DNA of 64,000 nt from RYN-230 sp963713815. GTDB taxonomy: Bacteria; Actinomycetota; Actinomycetes; Streptosporangiales; Streptosporangiaceae. The stretch covers positions 1 through 64,000 of the forward strand of contig CAVQNH010000033.1 of NCBI GenBank assembly GCA_963713815.1, given 5' to 3'. Below are positions 1 to 7,718 of the stretch, piece by piece. Position 1 is the stretch's first letter. Each line of letters begins with the position of its first letter. The notes beneath the pieces are model-generated. The model made no database searches and was not told the origin of the DNA. It saw only the letters and a list, made by a program, of their open reading frames with translations. The translations under genes and the position numbers were made by a program.

Positions 1-118
1 TTGCGGAACGTGCTACTGCGGCCTCGTCGGCACGAGCTTTACCTCGGCGGCTCGATGACATCTAGGCAGGCCACCAAGGTCGCGATGAGTTCGCGGCGTC
101 CGTGGCGTCAATCGTTCT

Positions 119-838
119 ATGCCGTACGCAGACGTCAACGGGTTGCACCTCTACTACGAGGAGCGGGGCGAGGGGCCGCCTCTGGTGCTCCTCCACGGCG
201 GTCTGATGACAATCGAGCTGAACTTCGGTGTCGCCTTGCCGGGGCTTGCCGAGCACCGTCGGGTGATCGCCGTCGAGCTTCAGGGTCACGGTCGTACCGC
301 CGACGTCGACCGTCCCCCGACCTTCCCTGATTTCGCTACCGACGTGGTTGCCTTGCTCGACCATCTAGGGATCGAGCGAGCCGATGTGGTCGGCTTCAGT
401 ATCGGCGCGCGCACGGGCTACCAGCTGGTGATCTCGTACCCGGACCGCGTCCGCCGGGCTGTCCTGGCCTCGGCCGACCACCGCAACGATCGTGGCGGCG
501 AGGCAGACCCGGCCCGGCTGCCGACGCCGGATGACTTCCAGGCGATGCGCGACGCCTACGTTGCGACGGCGCCCGATCCGGGCGCGTTCGACGCCGTCGC
601 TGAGAGGACGAGTGGACTGGTGCAGTCGTTCACGGGCTGGACCGACGACCAGCTACGAGAGGTTCGGCTCCCGGTGCTGATCCTGGTCGGCGACACCGAC
701 TTCATCCATGTCGAGAATGCCGCCGAGGCGATGCGGCTCCTGCCGCAGGGCCAGCTTGCCGTGCTGCCGGGCACCACGCACATGGATCTCACCCGCAGCA
801 CTCTGCTGGCGCCTGTGATCGAGGCGTTCCTCGCTTGA
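119..838 (+). CDS. Alpha/beta-fold hydrolase
   Basis: A 239-residue single-domain alpha/beta hydrolase, probably cytoplasmic because no signal peptide is visible. The oxyanion-side HGG motif lies at residues 26-28. The nucleophile elbow GFSIGA puts the catalytic serine at residue 94. An aspartate in VGDTD (192 or 194) and His221 in GTTH complete a plausible triad. Length and motifs match small esterases, lactonases and haloperoxidase-like hydrolases; the substrate cannot be read from sequence. It is followed 46 bases later by an AraC-type regulator on the same strand, which may control it. The first 118 bases of the window hold no gene that I can support. Confidence 0.85.
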   Translation: MPYADVNGLHLYYEERGEGPPLVLLHGGLMTIELNFGVALPGLAEHRRVIAVELQGHGRTADVDRPPTFPDFATDVVALLDHLGIERADVVGFSIGARTGYQLVISYPDRVRRAVLASADHRNDRGGEADPARLPTPDDFQAMRDAYVATAPDPGAFDAVAERTSGLVQSFTGWTDDQLREVRLPVLILVGDTDFIHVENAAEAMRLLPQGQLAVLPGTTHMDLTRSTLLAPVIEAFLA

Positions 839-884
839 CGCAACACCGGGCGGATCGCCACCTACGGCGCCAGGACGGCGAGCA

Positions 885-1616
885 ATGAAACGGGCGGCGG
901 AGTTGTTCGCCATCGACGAGTGGGGCTCGGACTCGCGCTTCGTCGAGAAGGCGTGGACGAGCCGCAGCGAGCCGGAGCCGACATTCATCTCGATCGCGGT
1001 CAGCCGCTGGCACATCGTCGTCACCACCCGGCGCGACGTCATGCAGCTCACCGTCCGCGGCCCGGAGACGACGGCGACGGTCACCTCGATCCCCGCCGAT
1101 GCCGAGTTCTTCGGAATCGTGTTCCGTCTCGGGACGTTCATGCCGGCCATGCCGCCTGCGGGCCTGGTCGACCGGGCGGTGACGCTGCCCGCCGCGACGC
1201 CCAACTCGGTCTGGTTCGAGGGGTCCCGCTGGGAGATCCCGACGCCCGGGAACACCGACGTGTTCGTCAACCGTCTGGTCCGCCAAGGCCTGATCCTGCG
1301 TGACCCGGTCGCCGCCGAGTCGCTTCAAGACGATGCCGACGGCCAGTCCAAACGGACCCTTCAGCGCCGCGTGGCCCGAGCAACGGGCCTCACCCGCAGC
1401 ACGATCACGCAGATCGCCCGAGCCGAGAAGGCCGTCGAGGCGCTCGGTAAGGGTCTGTCGCCTCAAGACGCGGCCCTCCTGCTCGGCTACGCCGACCAGG
1501 CCCACCTCACCCGGTCACTGAGGCGATTCATCGGGCAGACCCCCGCCCAAGTCAACCAGGGCCGCCATTGGTCGATCGACACCCCTGTCCACCTTCGCTC
1601 GTCTGGCGATCCCTAG
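885..1616 (+). CDS. AraC-family transcriptional regulator
   Basis: A 243-residue protein with a C-terminal AraC-type double helix-turn-helix at about residues 150-235. The second helix-turn-helix shows the family pattern: an LGYADQAHLTRSLRRF segment followed by GQTPAQ. The N-terminal 140 residues resemble the DUF6597-like sensing domain of short actinobacterial AraC proteins. It probably binds DNA as an activator or repressor of a nearby gene, either the hydrolase just upstream or the reductase downstream. The effector is unknown. The fit of the C-terminal motif is good, while the sensing role is inferred. Confidence 0.85.
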   Translation: MKRAAELFAIDEWGSDSRFVEKAWTSRSEPEPTFISIAVSRWHIVVTTRRDVMQLTVRGPETTATVTSIPADAEFFGIVFRLGTFMPAMPPAGLVDRAVTLPAATPNSVWFEGSRWEIPTPGNTDVFVNRLVRQGLILRDPVAAESLQDDADGQSKRTLQRRVARATGLTRSTITQIARAEKAVEALGKGLSPQDAALLLGYADQAHLTRSLRRFIGQTPAQVNQGRHWSIDTPVHLRSSGDP

Positions 1617-1810
1617 TTGTCGTTTTCGTTCAAGACACTGATTCGGCCCGTCCGTTAGCCTGCCAGCCAGGAAGACCGCATGAGTTTCGGCGATACGGGT
1701 CGCCCGCCTCCTCCGTGGCGCTCGGGCCGGGGCTGGCCGATGAGGAATCTCCGCCATGCGGGTCTGCGGCAAGGTAACGGGCTTTGATCGAGACCACACA
1801 GGAGGCCGGA

Positions 1811-2392
1811 GTGTCTGCATCAGTGCTCTACATGTCGATGTCCCTCGACGGGTACATCGCGGGTCCGAACGACGAACCGGGCAACCCCGGCGGCGACGGC
1901 TTCGGCCGGCTGCACGACTGGTACGGCGACTCCCAGCCGTCCGGGGCCGAGCCATCCAAGGCCTCCGCGGAGTTCCTCGACGAGATGAACGCGACCGGCG
2001 CGGTCCTGGCGGGCCGGCGCACCGTGGAGCAGGTCGATCACTACAACGGCCATCATCACGGTGTCCCGATCTTCGTGCCCAGCCACCGGCCGCCCGGCCC
2101 GTCGGTCGCGAACTACCCGCTGGTGACGTACGTGAGCGATGGGATCGAAAGCGCGATGGCACAGGCCAAGGCCGCCGCCGGGGACCGGAACGTGGTGGTG
2201 CACGGCGCGTACACGGCGCAGCGGGCGCTGGAGGCCGGGGTGCTGGATGAGCTGCAGATCCACCAGATCCCGCTGCTGCTGGGCCAGGGGCTCCGGATGT
2301 TCGACGTCTTGCCGTCGCCCGTCGAGCTGGACATAGTCCGGGTGATCGACACACCGGAGGCCACCCACATCCGCTACCGCGTCCGTCGCTGA
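1811..2392 (+). CDS. Dihydrofolate reductase family protein (RibD C-terminal-like)
   Basis: A 193-residue protein of the dihydrofolate reductase / RibD C-terminal superfamily. Family marks are the N-terminal SMSLDGYIAGPND segment, a GRRTVEQ motif and a VHGAYTAQ segment that corresponds to the NADPH-binding turn. I chose the GTG at 1811 because an AGGAGG sits five bases upstream; the ATG at 1784 in the same frame has no comparable site. Members are NAD(P)H-dependent reductases of mostly unknown substrate, and a real folate role is unlikely. It stands alone between the AraC gene and a gene-poor stretch. Confidence 0.85.
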   Translation: MSASVLYMSMSLDGYIAGPNDEPGNPGGDGFGRLHDWYGDSQPSGAEPSKASAEFLDEMNATGAVLAGRRTVEQVDHYNGHHHGVPIFVPSHRPPGPSVANYPLVTYVSDGIESAMAQAKAAAGDRNVVVHGAYTAQRALEAGVLDELQIHQIPLLLGQGLRMFDVLPSPVELDIVRVIDTPEATHIRYRVRR

Positions 2393-2758
2393 CCCGGGCG
2401 GCTCGCCATCCACTCACCCCGATCCACGTGAGCCATGAACAAGGATCTCGTCTGCTCCTCCCTGCAGGCGGCGCCCGTCGCTCTCTGCTCGGCAACCGAT
2501 CAACGCTTACGCGGTGCGCGACGGCGACCCAGAACCCGTGGAACCCGAGCGGGAGTCCCGCTGAAAATGGGAGCACACAGTCGTGCCGGACCCGGTCGTC
2601 GGCTCGGACAGGCGACCCCGTGATGGCGGGCGACTGGCACCCGACCGGAAATGCTCCAGACTCCAGTCCGCCTCACCGCGGCGGACGCCGCAGAACCCCG
2701 AAATCGCCGCCGCCTGGCCCTGGGCAGAGGCGATTCCATCGCCTGGTTGAAGGCTAGA
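2393..2758. other. Gene-poor stretch
   Basis: I see no convincing gene here. Several open frames exist on both strands, but their products are arginine/proline-rich and carry no recognisable motif. Base composition is slightly less GC-rich than the neighbouring genes. Together with the fragment at 2759-2920 this may be decayed DNA. Confidence 0.4.
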
Positions 2759-2920
2759 TTTCTTGCGGGACTCCTTTGACTCGCGATGCGGGTGGGCGCG
2801 CGAGTACTCCCTCTGGCGCTCCATGACCTCGGCTGTTTTGCACGATCCGCCGTGGCCCGGCGTGCGCGCACACATCGTCCGCTTTCGCGGCATCCACTTA
2901 CCGCACTGATCCTGCCCCAC
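2759..2920 (-). pseudogene. Fragment resembling the start of an endonuclease VII/HNH-type protein
   Basis: About 54 residues at the start of a longer minus-strand frame look like real protein. They contain CGKWMPRK, then CARTPGHGG and a cysteine, then a basic stretch rich in Arg, Glu and His. I recall this cysteine/histidine pattern from the N-terminus of actinobacterial proteins that carry a recombination endonuclease VII domain. After about residue 54 the frame becomes Ser/Arg/Gly-rich with no nuclease motif. The rest of the gene therefore appears lost or shifted out of frame. Family assignment is from memory of the motif and is tentative. Confidence 0.35.
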
Positions 2921-3059
2921 ACGCCCAGGGTAAATTCCGGCTTTTCCGACCTGTGCTGCGACACGCCGGGGTCAGGTCACTCGCCTTCACCGACCCGGGT
3001 AGCCACCCGGTCTTGGAACCAGTGAGGAGCCACCGAAAGCCGGACGGATTCGAGAAAGG

Positions 3060-3131
3060 TGGGCGCACTTGGGTTCGAACCAAGGACTTCTCGCTTGTAA
3101 GGCGAGTGCTCTACCACTGAGCTATGCGCCC
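3060..3131 (-). tRNA. tRNA-Val (anticodon TAC)
   Basis: The minus strand folds as a complete 72-base cloverleaf. The acceptor stem GGGCGCA pairs with TGCGCCC. The D-arm is GCTC...GAGC, the anticodon stem CTCGC/GCGAG carries loop CTTACAA, and the T-stem CTTGG/CCAAG carries loop TTCGAAC. The anticodon TAC (genomic 3097-3099) reads valine GUA codons. The discriminator base is A; a full CCA is not encoded. A tRNA-Val close to ahpE, DUF3052 and aceE is a neighbourhood I recall from Streptomyces. Confidence 0.95.
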
Positions 3132-3158
3132 GCGCCTACTGTGAGCAGGCGACCGGCC

Positions 3159-4274
3159 TCAGCGTACCGTTTCCGCGCCGTCCGTGAGGTGGGGGGCAGC
3201 CAGGCGGGCGACGGCCTCGCTCACGTCCACGCGGTTCCGCAACCGCTCCAGCCGCGCGTCCATCGACGTCCCCGAGACCCCTTCAGCCAGCGCCCGGTAC
3301 AGGTGAATCGCCCCGACGTAGCACGCCCCGAACCGGACCGCCTCGGGCAGCAAAGCTAGCTCGGCTCCACCAAGCCGGCGCTCCGACGCGTATCCCGCGG
3401 CGACCGCCCCGACGCGGTCCTCATCCGGCTCGACCAGCCACGCCGCGGGCCCGTCGGCGGACGGCTGCGCGTCGAGGAGGCTTTCGATCAGGCAGTGGCC
3501 CAGGTCGAGCACGGGCAGGCCCAGGCCGCTGGTCTCCCAGTCGATGAGGGTCACGCTGCCGGGGCCGGTCTGGACCGCGTTGCCCGGCCAGGCGTCCCCG
3601 TGCACCACTCCCCTGGGCAAGTCGCCGAGGCTCTGCTGGACGGCCCGGGCCGTGCGGCCGAACTGCGCGTACAGGGACTGCCAGTCGTCCGGGACCAGCG
3701 CCCCGACCGCGTCGAGCCGGTCCAGGGTGGCCGGGATGGCCGCCTCCGGATACCACGACGCGTGCCCGGGCCCGCGCTCCACGCCGTGGCCCGGGACCGC
3801 GCCAGCCACGTCCCGCGAGCCCGCCTCCGCGGCCTGACCCGCCACATCAAGGGCATGCAATCTGCCCAGCGCCATCCCCAGCATCCGCAACTGCGCCAGC
3901 GACGGCCGGATCAAGGGCCCCTCCACGAACGTGGTGGCCAGCGTCAGCCACATCCCGTCCATCCCCACCGGATCGCCCGGCCGGGTCCGCACCACCCGGG
4001 GCGCCGGGTAGCCGGCCGCCTCGAGGCAGTCCAGCGTCGCCGCCCGCGACAGCAGCCAGTCCTGCATGGTCGCCGGGGAACCGCTGACGTGGATGGGCAC
4101 CGGCGCGTCCGCCCGGCAGGCCCGGACGACCCACGGCCCGGCGCCGTCCGGATGGACCAGGTAGGTGACGATGCCGCTCTGGACGGCCCCGCCGACCCGG
4201 CGGAGCGCAGCGGGATCGATCCCGCGGGAGTGATACTCGCGGAGCACCCGGCCCACTACCACCGCGTCGTTCAC
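3159..4274 (-). CDS. Phosphotransferase of the aminoglycoside/choline kinase fold
   Basis: About 371 residues with a protein-kinase-like phosphotransferase fold. The catalytic-loop motif is HGDAWPGN and the metal-binding motif is LIDWE, the usual pair in APH-type enzymes. The protein probably phosphorylates a small-molecule hydroxyl group with ATP; true antibiotic resistance is not implied. The frame is open to 4319. I prefer the GTG at 4274 because AGGAGG lies 11 bases upstream and because this start avoids overlap with the preceding gene, which ends at 4291. It is cotranscribed with the zinc-ribbon gene. Confidence 0.85.
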   Translation of the reverse strand: MNDAVVVGRVLREYHSRGIDPAALRRVGGAVQSGIVTYLVHPDGAGPWVVRACRADAPVPIHVSGSPATMQDWLLSRAATLDCLEAAGYPAPRVVRTRPGDPVGMDGMWLTLATTFVEGPLIRPSLAQLRMLGMALGRLHALDVAGQAAEAGSRDVAGAVPGHGVERGPGHASWYPEAAIPATLDRLDAVGALVPDDWQSLYAQFGRTARAVQQSLGDLPRGVVHGDAWPGNAVQTGPGSVTLIDWETSGLGLPVLDLGHCLIESLLDAQPSADGPAAWLVEPDEDRVGAVAAGYASERRLGGAELALLPEAVRFGACYVGAIHLYRALAEGVSGTSMDARLERLRNRVDVSEAVARLAAPHLTDGAETVR

Positions 4275-4290
4275 GCCCCGGCCGGCCTCC

Positions 4291-5001
4291 TCACCCCGCA
4301 GGCTCACCCTGCCGGTCACCCCGCAAACGCACCAGGCCTGATGGCATCCAGGCTGGCCGCATCGGCCCCGGCGGCACCCGGCCGGGACGCCCGGTGCCGC
4401 TCCGCCGCTGGATCGGCCGCCGCGTGATGCCCGGACTCAGGCCGGGCCGGCCGACGCCGCCCCGCCCCCGCCCGCGACCCGGCAGACGCCGCCCGCGACC
4501 CGGCGGACCCGCACCCGGCCCCGCCGCACCCGGCCCCGCGGTGCCCTCCGGATCGGGCGCGCGCTGGATGCTCTGGCTGACCAGGCTCCGGCCGAGCACC
4601 CGGTCCAGGGCCCGGGCGACCTCCTCGGACAGATCAGCACCGCGGCCCGCACCTTCCAGGGCGGGCCCGGCGCCGAGGCCCGGCTCACTCTCCAGGGCCG
4701 TCCCGGCCGCGCCGGACTCATCCTCGAGGGCCGCACCGGCCGGGTCGTCCGCCAAGCCCGCCTGGCCCGCGCCCTCAGGCGCCACGATCGTCCCGCAGTC
4801 CCGGCACTCGACCTCACCCAGCCGCTTGACCAGGTGCACGCTAGAGCACCGGGAGCACCGGTCCAGTTCCGCGGTCCAGTCGGCCGCGTCCTGGCATCCG
4901 GGGCAGATAAGAATCTGGCTGTGCCGGCGTACCCCGCGCTTCCACGGGCTCTGCCCGCGGCTGGGGTCGGTTTGCCGCACACCACATCGATAGCAGGGCA
5001 T
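4291..5001 (-). CDS. Zinc-ribbon protein with Gly/Arg-rich tail
   Basis: A 236-residue protein with four CxxC pairs in the first 70 residues: CYRC, CPGC, CSRC and CRDC. These can build two zinc ribbons. A short segment near residue 135, EVARALDRVLGR, looks like a conserved helix. I recall actinobacterial homologues that begin with the same zinc-ribbon arrangement and end shortly after this helix. Here about 90 more residues follow, very rich in Gly, Arg and Pro. The tail could be a real disordered RNA- or DNA-binding extension, or the result of a lost stop or frame change. It stands just upstream of the phosphotransferase. Function is unknown. Confidence 0.65.
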   Translation of the reverse strand: MPCYRCGVRQTDPSRGQSPWKRGVRRHSQILICPGCQDAADWTAELDRCSRCSSVHLVKRLGEVECRDCGTIVAPEGAGQAGLADDPAGAALEDESGAAGTALESEPGLGAGPALEGAGRGADLSEEVARALDRVLGRSLVSQSIQRAPDPEGTAGPGAAGPGAGPPGRGRRLPGRGRGRGGVGRPGLSPGITRRPIQRRSGTGRPGRVPPGPMRPAWMPSGLVRLRGDRQGEPAG

Positions 5002-5062
5002 TCTCGGCTGCTTCGATCCTCTCGGGTGGCTGGCTCACCGCCGTCCGGACGCGGCCACCGCG

Positions 5063-5524
5063 TCAGCTCAGGTCGGCGAGCACCTTCTTGTATTCGGCGA
5101 TGTCCCGCGCCTGGGGAATGGGGTTCACCACTTTCCACCGGATGACTCCGGCTTTATCAATGATGAACGTTCCCCGCGTGGCCACACCCTTGTCCCCGTC
5201 AAATACTCCGTAAAGCTTTGCCACGTCACCGTGCGGCCAGAAGTCGGACAGCAGGCTGAAGCTGAAGTTATCGCGGTCCGCCCAGGTGCGCAGGACGAAC
5301 GTGGAGTCGACCGAGATCGTGAGCAGTTCGACATCATCCCGGGTGACCTCGGGGAAGTCGTCGCGCAGCGCGCAGAGCTCACCGGTGCACACCCCGCTGA
5401 ACGCGAGCGGGTAGAACACGAGCACCACGTTCTTCGTGCCCTGGAAGCTGGACAGCCGCACCGGGGTGCCGTGCTGGTCCTTGAGCTCGAAATCGGGAGC
5501 CTGCTCGCCAATCTCAACCGACAT
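5063..5524 (-). CDS. ahpE: One-cysteine peroxiredoxin AhpE
   Basis: A 153-residue thiol peroxidase that reduces hydrogen peroxide, organic peroxides and peroxynitrite in the cytoplasm. The peroxidatic cysteine is Cys46 in the PLAFSGVC context, with Cys51 five residues later. The GTFIID segment near residue 118 is typical of the AhpC/TSA fold. Length and active-site spacing match AhpE of mycobacteria. It is followed downstream by the zinc-ribbon gene and preceded by the DUF3052 gene, all on the minus strand. The 247 bases between this gene and DUF3052 hold no gene that I can see. Confidence 0.92.
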   Translation of the reverse strand: MSVEIGEQAPDFELKDQHGTPVRLSSFQGTKNVVLVFYPLAFSGVCTGELCALRDDFPEVTRDDVELLTISVDSTFVLRTWADRDNFSFSLLSDFWPHGDVAKLYGVFDGDKGVATRGTFIIDKAGVIRWKVVNPIPQARDIAEYKKVLADLS

Positions 5525-5771
5525 GGAGGGTTCCTTTCCGCTGGGGACAGGCTCAGTCTGCCACCCGCGCGGACCGCGGCAGGACGCCCACCCCGGGATC
5601 GGGACAGGCCTGGCCGGCCGGCTGTCGCGGCGGCGTTCATCGTGCTGGCTGAGGACCCCCCTCGGTACCGCGCCCGGCGCGGTCTGCGGCCTGATCTGCG
5701 GCCGGTTAGCTCAGCGGCCTGGTCAGCTCACCTGGTGCGCCATCGGCGCCACGTTCACCTGCACGCGCAGC

Positions 5772-6200
5772 TCACTTGCGGGCCTTGGGCGCGACCAGCC
5801 GGGTACCCAGCCAGTCCCGCGCCGCACTCACACTCGAGGTCTGGGACAGGCCCGCGGTGGGCGCAGCCTCGCCGATGTCGCTCGGCTCCACGTGCCCCGG
5901 CCGCCCTGCCTTGGGCGTGAGCAGCCAGATGTAACCACCATCGGCCAGCGGGGTCAGCGCGTCTGCCAACGCGTCAAACAGGTCTCCGTCCCCGTCTCGC
6001 CACCAGAGTAGGACCACGTCAACGACATCTTCGTAGTCCTCGTCGACGAGCTCGACGTCCTTCAAATCGGCGATCTCGTCCCGCAACTGCTCATCGCAGT
6101 CGTCGTCGTACCCGAGTTCCTGCACCACCTGACCCGGCTTGATGCCGAGCCGCTCGGCCAGGCCCGGCTGATCCTGCGCCTGGCGCGCGGTCGCGCTCAC
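5772..6200 (-). CDS. DUF3052 family protein
   Basis: A 142-residue actinobacterial protein of the DUF3052 family. It begins with a region resembling LAERLGIKPGQVVQELGYD, followed by a very acidic DEEIADL-like stretch and the hydrophobic VVDVVLLWWRDGDGDLFD segment. No enzyme motif is visible. The family is often encoded beside aceE, as here, and may be involved in its regulation, but this is inference from position. I chose the GTG at 6200 because GAGGAGG lies eight bases upstream; the frame is open 54 bases further. Confidence 0.85.
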   Translation of the reverse strand: MSATARQAQDQPGLAERLGIKPGQVVQELGYDDDCDEQLRDEIADLKDVELVDEDYEDVVDVVLLWWRDGDGDLFDALADALTPLADGGYIWLLTPKAGRPGHVEPSDIGEAAPTAGLSQTSSVSAARDWLGTRLVAPKARK

Positions 6201-6411
6201 TGACGTCCTCCTCGTTTCCCTTCCCGCGGCCCCGCATCCGCGCCGGCCCACCACGACGTACCGCCGCAGCTTCGCGCCTTGCGCCGCGATGGCCGCGTAG
6301 GCACCACTTGCTGGGACAGTTCACACTGGGTCGCGCGCCCGCGCAAGTGCCAAATGGGCCCTGGAAGCGAAAACCATGTCACAGTTTGATCTTCCCCGCC
6401 TCGGGCGGCGG

Positions 6412-6822
6412 CTACGCGAGGAAGGAAACTCTTATCTGCCTGTCCGGATTATCCACGTTCAGATCGATTAGGGCGATTGACTGCCATGTTCCCAGGGCCG
6501 GGCGGCCGCCCAGGACCGGCACCACCAGGAACGGGGCGATAAGCGCCGGCATGACATGAGACCGGCCATGGCCGCGCGATCCGTGGGCATGCCGCCAGCG
6601 GTCGTCGGGGGGCAGCAATTCGTCCAGCGCGGCCAGCAGGTCCGTGTCACTGCCCGAGCCCAGCTCCATCAGGGCCAGGCCCGCGGTCGCGTGCGGCACG
6701 AACACGTGCAGCAGCCCGTCCCCGCCCTGCGACGCGCTCGCCGCGAACTCCGCGCACTCCCGCGTGATGTCGCGCACGGCCGGCTTGGTCCCGGTCCGGA
6801 CCCGCACAATCGCTGTTTCCAT
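6412..6822 (-). CDS. YjbQ/UPF0047 family protein
   Basis: A 136-residue protein of the YjbQ family. Diagnostic segments are VPHATAGL, GRSHVMPALI and GTWQSIALIDLN, which place the conserved histidines of the trimeric beta-barrel fold. Members have weak thiamine-phosphate synthase activity in Escherichia coli, and their physiological role is unsettled. It is complete at the normal length. The ATG at 6822 is supported by the start of the conserved domain a few residues later. The upstream in-frame extension is Pro/Gly/Arg-rich and unlikely to be translated. Confidence 0.88.
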   Translation of the reverse strand: METAIVRVRTGTKPAVRDITRECAEFAASASQGGDGLLHVFVPHATAGLALMELGSGSDTDLLAALDELLPPDDRWRHAHGSRGHGRSHVMPALIAPFLVVPVLGGRPALGTWQSIALIDLNVDNPDRQIRVSFLA

Positions 6823-7031
6823 ACCCAACGACTGTTCCTGGCCGGCCTCGCGCTCGCAACTCGGGTGCCCGGCGGCCGTGCCCCGGCTCCCCGCCGGCCA
6901 GCGTGGCCCCTGAGTCCCTCCCCGGCCAGACCCCCCGGGGCCGGGGCGTCCCGGCCCGCTCCCCCGCCGGGCGGCAGGCCCCCCGGGCCGCCGGTGCCGG
7001 CCCGGGCGCCGGGGCAGGCGAGCGCCTCGTG

Positions 7032-7388
7032 CTACTTCTTCCGCCCCCGGGCACCCCCGCGCGAGGACGCGCGGGCCTTCGGGGATGCCGCTGCCTTCGG
7101 GGACGCCGCTGGCTTCGGGGCCGGCGCTTCTTTCGCGGCCGGCGCCTCCCGGGGCTTCGCGGCCGTCCGGGCCGATCTGGGCGCCCGGGCTGCCCGCCCG
7201 CGGATCTTCCCGGGCTCGATCACCGCGTCCGGGCCCGGGAAGCACAGCCTGGTGTGCCCGTCGTCGAAACGGACCAGGTACGGCGGGGCGCCCGCCGCGC
7301 CGTGCACCTCGACGACCTCCCCGGTCCGGTCCGGATGGCCGACGGCGTTGCCGTGCACATGAAGCCGGTCACCGATCGTTGCGTGCAT
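7032..7388 (-). CDS. DUF1918 protein with histone H1-like basic tail
   Basis: A 118-residue protein in two parts. Residues 1 to about 58 form a DUF1918 domain, a small SH3-like barrel; conserved marks are GDRLHVHG and YLVRFDDGHTRLCFPGPD. Residues 60-118 are low-complexity, built from Ala, Lys, Pro and Arg with repeated APKP, ASPK and GRKK-like units, resembling the C-terminal tail of histone H1 or mycobacterial HupB. DUF1918 proteins are usually only about 60-70 residues long. A DNA- or RNA-binding role is inferred from the tail. The ATG at 7388 has AGGAGG seven bases upstream. Confidence 0.85.
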   Translation of the reverse strand: MHATIGDRLHVHGNAVGHPDRTGEVVEVHGAAGAPPYLVRFDDGHTRLCFPGPDAVIEPGKIRGRAARAPRSARTAAKPREAPAAKEAPAPKPAASPKAAASPKARASSRGGARGRKK

Positions 7389-7718
7389 CACAGCACCTCC
7401 TCGTGCCCGTTCGCTCCGCATGCGGCCCGGCGCATACGCTAGGAGTGCATCGGAGCGTGCCTAGCTCACCGTGTACCCAGACTGGCACCGGGTGATGGCC
7501 GGGAGTAGGGCCGGAGGTCACACTGCCGGCGCCACGCCGGCCCTGTGGGCCGGCTCCGCCGGGTGGCTGTTACCCCCTGGTAGCCGGGTGCGTTTCCGGG
7601 GCGCAAGGACCAGAATTGGTCTGGACAACTCAAGCCCATCCCGGGCGGCCACCCGCCGCCCAGCTCTGCGGACATGGCGGCGAACAACCGCCCGACCTCC
7701 GGAAGGCGAGGACAACCC

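Noticed and set aside
1..330. A 109-codon frame from the first base
   Set aside because: Arg-rich product overlapping the well-supported hydrolase in another frame.
3159..4274. Aminoglycoside resistance gene
   Set aside because: Only the general phosphotransferase fold is visible; nothing identifies an antibiotic as substrate.
5690..5770. A second tRNA gene (GGTTAGCTCAGC resembles a D-arm)
   Set aside because: No anticodon stem, T-loop or acceptor pairing can be formed around it.
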